64,000 nt of DNA from Prorocentrum cordatum (Eukaryota; Sar; Dinophyceae; Prorocentrales; Prorocentraceae), in contig CAUYUJ010003061.1 of the NCBI GenBank assembly GCA_963575745.1, positions 18,518 to 82,517 of the forward strand, written 5' to 3'. The position numbers were made by a program, and so were the translations under genes. The notes under the pieces are model-generated. The model searched no databases. It was not told the origin of the DNA and saw nothing but the letters and a program-made list of their open reading frames with translations. Of this stretch, positions 57,120-64,000 are shown piece by piece. Every line of letters starts with the position of its first letter. Within the stretch, counting starts at the first letter, position 1.

Positions 57120-58540
57120 GATTTTGTTTGGGGTCTTTTCGGAGCGGTCTCGGAGGCCTCTGGGGGGCAGTTTTTTGGGGCCCCTTGGGAGCATCTTGGA
57201 GGCCTCTTGGGAGCATCTTGTGGGGCATCCTGGGGGCATCCTGGGGGCCTCTTGGGGCCTCTTGGGGGCCTCTTGGGGGCCTCTTGGGGCCTCCTGGGAG
57301 CGTCTCGGGGCCGAGGGCTCGAAATGACCGTTTGGTTCCCTTGTTTGGGCAACCTTTTGGAGCTCTCTTGGGGCCCTCTTAGGCCGTCTTGCAGGCGTCG
57401 CGGGCTGTCTTCGGGCCCTCTTTGCCCCGTTTCGGGACCCTCTTGGGGGCCTCTTGGGGCGATCGTTGGAGCCTCTTGGGCCGTTTTGGAGCGCCGGGAA
57501 GCTGAAAAGGCGAGAACGCTCAAATCTTGGAAACATTTTAGTAAATCAATGCATGTGTCTTGGGGCTCTCTTGGGAGTGCTCTTCGAAGCCTCTTGGGGC
57601 GTCTTCCAGCCCTTTTGGGTCGTCTGGAGGCCGTAAAGACGTCTCGGATCGATCGTTCGGCAATACGGGATCCTCTTGGACCGTCTTGGGGGCCTCTTGG
57701 GGCACTCTTGGCTCGTCTTGGGACTTTTTTTGGCCCCGGGCCCCCCAAGGGGGGGGAATATTCTTCACGCTTCCCGTATCCCCACCAGCGCATTCAGAAG
57801 CCCTGCTTATGAGAGCTGACGGGAAATGGAAATAAAAGACACGTGTAGGGGAGGAGGGCATTGAGCCATCTTGAAGGCTATCTTGGAGCATCGGGACATC
57901 TTGGGGACATCTTGGGGACATTTTGGAGGGCATCGATCACATGAGGAGAGGTCCTCGATGTCGCCCCCCCCCCCCCCCCCCCCTCAGGAGCCCTCAAAAT
58001 CGCCTCTCGGAACCATCTTTGGGCTCTTTTGGGGGGTCTTGGGGCCCTTTTGGGGTCTTCTTGGGGCCCTCTTGGAGCCCTCCTGGAGCCCTCTTGGGGC
58101 TCTCTTGGGGCTCTCTCGGGAGCTCCGGAGCGCCCCTTGGGGGGTCATCTTCGAGGCTATCGATCAAAGGAGGGGGGTCCCGATCTAGGCCCCCCACACC
58201 TGGGGCCTCAACACATCTTGGGGCGCTCTTAAGCCCCTCTTGGGGCTCTCTTGGGCAATATTGTGGCCGTCTTGAGGCCTCCAAAGCCCATCGGAAGCGA
58301 AACCACGAGAAGGTAGCACACTGTTTTTCCTCAGGTGTTTGAAGGATGTTGGCTTCGTGGAGGGTTAGGAAGGCTCGAAGGGCACTTGGAACCGTCTTTG
58401 GGCTGGCTTGGGGCCTCTCGGGGAGGTATGTAGGAGGCTATGTTGGACCATCTTCGGCTATCTTGAGCAATCATGCAGGCCGTCTTGGGATGCCGGGGGC
58501 CCTCTGGGAGCCGTCTTGGGCCCATCTTGAAACTCTAACT
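57120..58540. repeat. Longest degenerate CTTGGGG-phrase tract
   Basis: About 1.4 kb of GGGGGCCTCTTGGGGCCTCT, GGAGCATCTTGG and similar words at irregular spacing. Two parallel sub-blocks each have a GGGCCCCCCAAGGGGGG-like or CCCATCGGAAGCGA island; CCATCGGAAGCGA with ACGAGAAGG also occurs near 17628. A C-run of about 20 lies at 57964-57983. Confidence 0.6.
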
Positions 58541-58889
58541 ACCCGGTACCCCCCCTCCCAGACCCAGGGGAGGGGTTTGGGGAGGGGTCAAGATACCCTC
58601 CTAGATAGTAAGCCGTCTAGCTCACTCCCGCCCGCCCTCCCCACACATCAGTAACACTCGAGTCTCAGCATGTTCAGCGCTCGTCTTTGGATGGGCAGCT
58701 ACTGGGAACCAAAACCGATCCCATGTGCGCGACGCTTGGGCCCGAGCGTGCTAGGCGCGCCACGTGCTCCACGTGCGCCAGGTGTGCTGCATACTCCAGC
58801 CGCGCCAGATGCGCCACGTTCGGGACACGTGCGGAGTGTGTCAGGTGCGCTTGCGCACGGGACAAGACACATCGGGAAACATGTCGGCC
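58541..58889. other. No gene; GTGCGCCACGTG words
   Basis: Words such as GCGCCACGTGCTCCACGTGC recur near 58755-58820. No domain recognised. Confidence 0.4.
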
Positions 58890-59290
58890 CCCACCATCCT
58901 TGTCGAAAACCAATGCCCATTATTGTGTCAGGTGGGCCTGCGCACAGCAGACCATACGCCACCACCCCCGCCGTCCCGGTCAAAAACCACTTCACAGTGA
59001 TCGCTGAGTGGTTGTGCACGGCCCAGAATTATCCGAGAGGTGGATTTTTTTTTGTGATAGGGATGGTGACAGTATACTGACGCCCTCGCCGTCCCTGTCA
59101 AAAAACATGCAAAGTGTTCGCGGGCCTCGCGAACATGATTCAAGACTTTGCCCCAAGGTGTACTTTGTGCTGTTTCTTGACAGGGATTGCTGGGGGGGGG
59201 GTCGCATCGGGTTGGTTGCGCATGCTCCGAATGTGGAGGCAGGGTGCGTGTTGTATGGTGTTTTGACAGGGATGGTGTGGGGGGGGTGAG
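58890..59290. repeat. Cluster of inverted short motifs (TTTTGACAGGGATGGTG)
   Basis: The motif occurs on the minus strand near 58895, 58970 and 59085 (CCCTGTCAAAAA-type) and on the + strand near 59055, 59178 and 59262 (TTGACAGGGAT-type), often next to a G-run. The six occurrences make several possible stem-loops. Confidence 0.55.
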
Positions 59291-59392
59291 GATGGGGTCC
59301 TCAAGGGTCCTGGTTGGCTGCCGGTCGCCTGGGGGAGGGGGTGTATGTTAACAGGGAACACTGATGAACCCCTGCGAGCAGGGGACGGATAA
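59291..59392. repeat. Segment resembling 31330-31440
   Basis: GGGGGAGGGGGTGTATGTTA, GGGAACACTGATGAACCCCT parallels GGGGGAGGGGCGTATATCAG and GGAGCACTGAGGAACCCCT near 31393-31430. Confidence 0.5.
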
Positions 59393-59571
59393 AACAGGGC
59401 TAGGATCGGGATAAATCGCTCCCAGAGCGTTCCGGAGCGCTCTCAGAGCGTTCTGGAACGCTCTGGAGCGGCCGCGGCGCCCAATACATCCTCCAAACCC
59501 GCCGATTCTCAGAGATTTTGAGTTATCCCGATCCGATTTTGTCCCGATCTTCGCGTCGTTTTAACGGAGGG
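59393..59571. mobile_element. Family F element, copy 3
   Basis: AACAGGGCTAGGATCGGGAT, GAGCGTTCCGGAGCGCTCTC, CATCCTCCAAACCCGCCGAT, AGAGATTTTGAG and TTTGTCCCGATCTTCGCG align in order with the other two copies. Confidence 0.65.
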
Positions 59572-60192
59572 GTGCGAACGTGCGGATATTTCGCATCCTT
59601 CTTCAGATTCCTCCGGCTCGCAGTCGGCGAGCTCCGGCACTAACGACTTCTGACTAAGCTAAGCACGGGCGGCGGCCTGCGCGTGGGGGGGGAACTCGCC
59701 GTCCCCGTGCTGCGTCCACTCCTTTGCTGCTCCCCTGCTCTCCCCTCCGCCTTCCTACGCTCCCCCCCCCTCCCCTCCTCCTCCCCTCCCCCTCTCCCTC
59801 CCCTCCCCTCCCCCTCCCCTCCCCTCCCCCTCCCCTCTCCCTCCCCTCCCCTCCCTCCCCTCCCCCCCCCCCTCCCCTCCCCTCCCCTTCTCTCTCCTCC
59901 GCCTTCCTACGCCCCCGCCCCTCTCCCCCTCCCCTCCCCCCCCCTCCCTGCCCCTTCCCTCTCCACCCTTTCCTCTCGGCCTCGAGTCCACGTGGCGTCC
60001 AGGGCATGGGGAGTCTGGGCGTCCAGGCGTCCGCTCTCCCTGCCTTCCCCGCCCCCCCCTCCACCCCCATCCCGCAGGCGAGACCGAGGGCCGTCCTTCG
60101 AGGCCCCCGTCCCGCGGGACCCGCGCAGTCCGCCCTCGGGGCCTCCTTGCTTCTGCTCTCCCTTCCCTGCTCGTCCTCGCCCGGACCCGCAG
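59572..60192. repeat. CT-rich low-complexity tract, no gene
   Basis: From about 59755 to 59965 the sequence is mostly CCCCTCC words. The tract also serves as a pyrimidine-rich stretch before the candidate exon at 60193. Confidence 0.6.
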
Positions 60193-60291
60193 GAGGCCAT
60201 CGCGGCCGTGCAGCCCTTGCAGGAGGACCTGGCGGACGACGAGGAGCGCGCCTTCGGCACCGCACCCGCCGAGCCGACCAGGGGGGAACAG
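60193..60291 (+). CDS. Candidate internal exon, product unknown
   Basis: Preceded by a pyrimidine-rich stretch ending CCGGACCCGCAG and followed by GTGGGC. The 99-nt interval is 33 open codons, EAIAAVQPLQEDLADDEERA then FGTAPAEPTRGEQ. Non-repetitive, acidic, no family recognised. Like 5398-5601 it would be a GT-AG exon. Confidence 0.3.
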
Positions 60292-60394
60292 GTGGGCATG
60301 GGAGGGGCGGGGGCGGGGGCAATGAGGAGGGGGTAAGAACCAGGGGGATGCAGGAACGAAGGCGGTGGAGGGAGACAGCAAGAGGGAGTCGTGG

Positions 60395-60478
60395 AGGAGG
60401 AACGGGTGGAGGAGGAGGAGGAGGAGGAGGAGGAGGAGGAGGAGGAGGAGGAGGAGGAGGAGGAGGAGGAGGAGGAGT
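60395..60478. repeat. (GAG)n microsatellite
   Basis: A clean GAG array of about 80 bp. Confidence 0.92.
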
Positions 60479-60824
60479 CCAGCTGACGACGGGAAAGGAC
60501 ACATGACGCAGATAAGAGCGGAGTGTTTCCAGGGCGCGACGACACGACCCTTCCTTCGCAGAGGGAGGGCACCACAACAAGAGGGTGCTGCGAGCGGGAT
60601 GGACCACGGGGGTGGCGACGAGGAGCCCCATGGACACCCCGACAGGCAAGCTGCCCACTCCTTGCCCTGGGGGGCAGAAGCCCCGCTGCGTGCCACACCC
60701 TCGGGGATGGAAGCCCCCGGGAGCCGCCAGCGGCCGCACCCCGCGGGATGTCCAACCCTGGCCTCGCTCGGACGAGTGTGCATTTTTTCCTCGGCGAGCA
60801 CCGTCGGCAGGGGAACACGCACTA
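60479..60824. other. No gene recognised
   Basis: Ordinary GC-rich sequence between a GAG array and family B copy 6. Frames have no domain. Confidence 0.4.
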
Positions 60825-60987
60825 ACGTAAACATAAGAGCTCAGAGGTCCGCGCGGTTTTCTCGGATCGGCGCTGGACCCCCCTCCCTGGCCCGCGCAGC
60901 GTGCCAGGGGCGGCGCCGGAGGCGCCGCCAGGGGGGCCCAGCGCCGATCCGAGAAGTTCGCGCGGACCGAGTTTTTATGTTCATGTC
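60825..60987. mobile_element. Family B palindromic element, copy 6
   Basis: ACGTAAACATAAGAGC then CAGAGGTCCGCGCGGTTTTC on the left; GAGAAGTTCGCGCGGACCGA then TTTTTATGTTCATG on the right. The GC-rich centre is in the opposite orientation to that of copies 2, 3 and 5. Confidence 0.7.
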
Positions 60988-61050
60988 ATTGTTTGTTCCC
61001 CTCATCGAGGGACATCCTGGAACATCTCGCGCACAATACGGTGGGGGCGT

Positions 61051-61206
61051 TGGTTAAGGAATGCGCCCAGGAGGCTGCAGACCCTGGGGGCTTCCTTATC
61101 TCATGAGGGCGGCGGTGATGTCCATGGCCAAGTCTCGATTGGAGTCACACCGGCCTCCAGACCCTGGATTCCATATGTAAGGGTTCCTTATCCAATGCCC
61201 CCACCG
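61051..61206 (+). repeat. Family G dispersed repeat, copy 3
   Basis: GCGCCCAGGAGGCTGCAGAC, GGGCGGCGGTGATGTCCATG, CTCCAGACCCTGGATTCC and GTTCCTTATCCAATGCCCCC match 45636-45800. It ends exactly where the spliced-leader relict begins. Confidence 0.7.
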
Positions 61207-61228
61207 TCCGTAGCCATTTTGGCTCATG
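61207..61228 (+). other. Relict dinoflagellate spliced leader (DinoSL) embedded in the genome
   Basis: The 22 bases include CCGTAGCCATTTTGGCTCA and differ from the DinoSL consensus, as I recall it, only at position 21 (T for A). In dinoflagellates this leader is trans-spliced onto mRNA 5' ends. Its presence in DNA right upstream of an ORF is the known signature of an mRNA that was reverse-transcribed and reinserted. It lacks a donor GT directly after position 22, so it is not a leader gene. Confidence 0.85.
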
Positions 61229-61272
61229 CCTTGTGTCTCGCCTGCTTTCGGGCGCTCGCAGGACCGCATGGG

Positions 61273-62004
61273 ATGGCTATGGGTGGGGACCCACGGAGGT
61301 TCCCCCGCCGCCAGTGCCCAGAGCGCGGCGAGGCGGCGCGGCGGGCGCGGGCGGTTTCCGATGCTGCGGTGCAGCGCGCCCTCGCCCGCGCCGCTGTGCT
61401 AGAGGAGCAGCTGGCGGCCGCAGAGGAGGGGCTGGAAACGGTAGTCGGCGGTGCTGCCCTGGCTGACCGCCTGGCCGCGGTGCTCTTTGCGCTGCGCCAG
61501 CTGGTCCGCGGCGGGCAGCCCGCGTGGCTTGAGCGCCTGCGGCGCAACGTGGAGCTGCACGCGAAGGTTCCCGCCATCGTCGGCCGCATTGCTGACGCGT
61601 CGGCGCCGGAGCTCCGGGCAGCGCAGAAGGCTGGGCGCCTCGGCGCGGCCACCGGCTCCGGGGCAGGATGGCGTCTGGTTTTACCTCTCGACACCGATGC
61701 GCCGAGCTTCGTGCCGTCCGAAGGCCGCAGGCTGGCCCTGCCTGCGACGTGCACATGCGGTGCGGTGGTATTTTCCTGCTCCGCCAGGGCTGCCGCATTT
61801 TCCTCGTGGGAGACGATGTCAGCGAACGCCGAGTTCCTGGAGTACACGGCTTGGGTCGGCCTCCCAGCGGCTGCGCTGGTGCCGAAGCGCGAGCCGCGGT
61901 ACAAGCACCCGTTCGTGCGCCTGGCCGAGCGGCTCGGCACCCAAGGGGTCCGCGGCGTGGGTCAGCCTCCCCGCGGCGTCGCTGCTGCCGACGCGCGCTG
62001 CTAG
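61273..62004 (+). CDS. Intronless ORF of unknown function downstream of a spliced-leader relict
   Basis: 243 codons from MAMGGDPRRF to a stop at 62002-62004. It has no internal repeat and no microsatellite composition. The first half is Ala/Arg/Glu-rich and probably helical (RALARAAVLEEQLAAAEEGL, LERLRRNVELHAKVPAIVGR). The second half has a CTCG motif and a Pro/Arg region (PKREPRYKHPFVRLAERLG). I do not recognise a family. The frame is open from upstream of the leader, so the start is chosen as the first in-frame ATG after it (45 bp). An out-of-frame ATG overlaps the leader's end. Position and lack of introns suggest a retrocopied gene; whether it is still expressed cannot be seen. A shifted or decayed pseudogene remains possible. 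Confidence 0.5.
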   Translation: MAMGGDPRRFPRRQCPERGEAARRARAVSDAAVQRALARAAVLEEQLAAAEEGLETVVGGAALADRLAAVLFALRQLVRGGQPAWLERLRRNVELHAKVPAIVGRIADASAPELRAAQKAGRLGAATGSGAGWRLVLPLDTDAPSFVPSEGRRLALPATCTCGAVVFSCSARAAAFSSWETMSANAEFLEYTAWVGLPAAALVPKREPRYKHPFVRLAERLGTQGVRGVGQPPRGVAAADARC

Positions 62005-62695
62005 GAGAGTGCAGCCGTTCGCTCGTCGGGTCGTCATGCTCGCTGAGACGGACGCGTGGGAAGGCGTTGATCGCCGCCGATCTTATCCGGAAGGGCTCGG
62101 GCATGAGCCCGCGGGCCGTGGAGTGCTGGCGGGGTGCTCCAGCTCGGCGGCCCCAACGCACTCTGAGGCCGATTTCACAGTGCAGGCCGTCTTGTAGGGG
62201 CAGAGAATTTGCATGCTGAGGCCTGCTGCCGACTACCTAGCGGATCTCGTGCGCGAGGTGCGTGAGCTTCGCCTCAGTCCGCAGGATGTCGATGCGATCG
62301 AGTCGCTCTCGTCGTTGGGGGGCGGCGATCATCGACGCTTTGGTTGCGGAAGGGGAAGCGACGCTCGTGGATTTGATGTAGGAGGAGGAGGACACTGCGG
62401 CGTTGGTGCTCGACGGGCTGGGTGTGCTCGGAGGTGCTGGCCGAGGCACGGTGTTCGAGCCGCATGCCACCCCGCAGGAAAGGAAGGAGTTGGCCGACGC
62501 CATGAAACCTCAGCGGATGTGCCGTGTCCGTCGCATGTGTACGGCGTTGTGGTTGGCTGGCTCGCAAGGCGGAGTGGTGCTAGCTCCCACGGTGCAGTGA
62601 GTGGCAGCCGCACGGCAACCCACCTGCGCCGAACGCATGCGTGCAGCGGTCCCCCCGCGAAGTGACAACAAATGCCCCCACCGTGCACGCACGAC
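62005..62695. other. No gene recognised
   Basis: Non-repetitive GC-rich sequence that could be the 3' part of the retrocopy. Short frames (for example RPAADYLADLVREVRELRLS near 62220) look protein-like but are not connected to the upstream ORF. Confidence 0.35.
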
Positions 62696-62699
62696 GTAG

Positions 62700-62880
62700 G
62701 AGGAGGAGGACGAAGAGGAGGAGGAGGAGGAGGAGGAGGAGGAGGAGGAGGAGGAAGAGGAGGAGGAGGAGGAGGAGGAGGAGGAGGGGGAGAAGGAAGA
62801 GGAGGAGGGGGAGGGGGAGGGGGAGGAGAAGGAGGAGGAGGAGGAGGAGGAGGAGGAGGAGGACGAGGAGGAGGAGGGGG
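62700..62880. repeat. (GAG)n microsatellite
   Basis: GAG with GGG and AAG variants over about 180 bp. Confidence 0.9.
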
Positions 62881-62884
62881 AACC

Positions 62885-63900
62885 ATCATAGTAGTAATAG
62901 TAACAAGAAGAATAAGAAAACGAAACAGACTAATATTAAGACGAATAAGAATAATAATAAGAGTACGGATATTATGAATACTTAGCATAATGAACATAGT
63001 AATACTACGAATAATAAGAAGACGAAGAGTAATATTATTAATAAGGATAGGACAACTATCACGACTAATATTAATAATAAGAATCAGACAAATACGTTCG
63101 CTACTGCTACTAATACTAGTAAGACAACAAGAAGACGCATACTACTAATCATAATACGAAGAATACAAAGAGGAACACGCACAATACGAATAAGAAGAAT
63201 ACTACGATTACTAAGGCGAAGGATAATGCTCAGACGAAAATGAATAACAATACTACCAATAAGAAGACGAATGCGAGTATTACTAATAACAACACAACTG
63301 AGAAAAATAATGCGACTAATCAGAATCCTACGAAACATGATATTACTAGTAATACTAATACTAGTAATACTACTCGTTAGAACAAGCATGCTAAGAATAC
63401 GAAGTATAATGACCACCATAAACATAATGCCACCACTGATACTACTACTACTTATAATAATAATACTAATAATACTAACAACAATAATAATACTAATGCT
63501 AATACTGATGGTAATAATCATGCTATTATTATTTTAAAAACAATAATACTAACACACATAATAATGATGATGACGATCATAATATTAATAATACTGATGA
63601 TAATAATAACACGAATGAGACTAATAGTAATACCACTAATACAACTAATGAAACTATTAATAATGTTCGTATTAATATCAATAATAATAATATCAACAAT
63701 GAAAATACTAATACGGATAATACTAATAATATCAATAATACTAATAACAATACTAATACTACTACTACTACTAATAATAATACTAATAATAATAACAACA
63801 ATAATACTAATACTACTGATAATACTAATTATACTACTAATAATACTAATACTACGCATACTACGAAGACACAGCATACTAATACCAACCAGAAGGCTAC
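62885..63900. repeat. AT-rich degenerate triplet tract, about 1 kb
   Basis: Built from AAT, ACT, AGA, ATA, ACG and TAC triplets, becoming almost pure AAT/ACT toward 63700-63850. Much more AT-rich than the rest of the window. Flanked on both sides by GAG arrays. Probably a worn AAT-type microsatellite; frames give only Ile/Leu-rich artefacts. Confidence 0.75.
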
Positions 63901-63914
63901 TAGTAGTACGCAGA

Positions 63915-64000
63915 GGAGGATGAGGTGGTGGAGGAGGAGGAAGGGGATGAGGAGGCGGAGGAGGAGGAGCAGGAGGAGGAGGAGGAGGAGGAGGAGGAGG
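63915..64000. repeat. (GAG)n microsatellite running off the window
   Basis: GAG with GGT and GAT variants, clean over the last about 35 bp. Confidence 0.9.

Noticed and set aside
61207-61228. A functional spliced-leader gene
   Set aside because: No GT donor directly follows the 22 nt, no tandem array or 5S-linked arrangement is seen, and an ORF follows at once, which fits a relict better.

Overview
The window looks like nuclear DNA of a dinoflagellate. Four observations support this. (1) A near-perfect relict of the 22-nt dinoflagellate spliced leader lies at 61207-61228 (21 of 22 positions as I recall the consensus). (2) The one clearly conserved host gene has introns that begin GC or GA rather than GT, with AG|G at both exon edges. 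(3) One of those introns is an inverted-repeat transposable element with its target-site duplication (an introner). (4) There is a non-LTR retrotransposon of the kind abundant in these genomes and a plant-type (CCCTAAA)n telomere-repeat tract. Genes are sparse; a large share of the window is trinucleotide microsatellite, hairpin elements and degenerate GC-rich repeats.

Layout. 0-10 kb: inverted-repeat elements, large GAT/GAG/CTC/CGT microsatellite blocks and one candidate exon of unknown product (5398-5601). 10.0-33.6 kb: a spliced gene on the + strand for the beta subunit of the branched-chain 2-oxoacid dehydrogenase E1 component (BCKDHB). Seven exons, in order and without overlap, cover about 332 codons to the stop; the mitochondrial presequence was not found. 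Its third intron is about 17.9 kb and contains a LINE in antisense (about 22.1-29.9 kb; ORF1 with a zinc finger and coiled coil, an endonuclease broken by frameshifts, and a long reverse transcriptase-RNase H frame), a hairpin of about 1 kb whose loop contains about 154 ACG units, and several tandem repeats. 33.6-42.5 kb: dispersed repeats and three very long GAT arrays. 42.8-53 kb: a telomere-repeat tract between 40-bp direct duplications, perfect-looking hairpins, many copies of seven short repeat families, and four decayed LINE fragments on the minus strand. 53-64 kb: more microsatellites, a long degenerate CTTGGGG-type tract, and a 243-codon unknown ORF 45 bp downstream of the spliced-leader relict (a possible retrocopied gene). 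The window ends in about 1 kb of AT-rich degenerate triplets.

The main story is how mobile DNA and host gene structure interact. The best-supported unusual system is a family of non-autonomous TIR elements (eight copies seen). One copy forms intron 5 of BCKDHB, where the 9-bp target duplication supplies both splice boundaries. A second, unrelated palindromic family occupies intron 2 of the same gene. All coordinates and comparisons were made by eye; no alignments or database searches were run.
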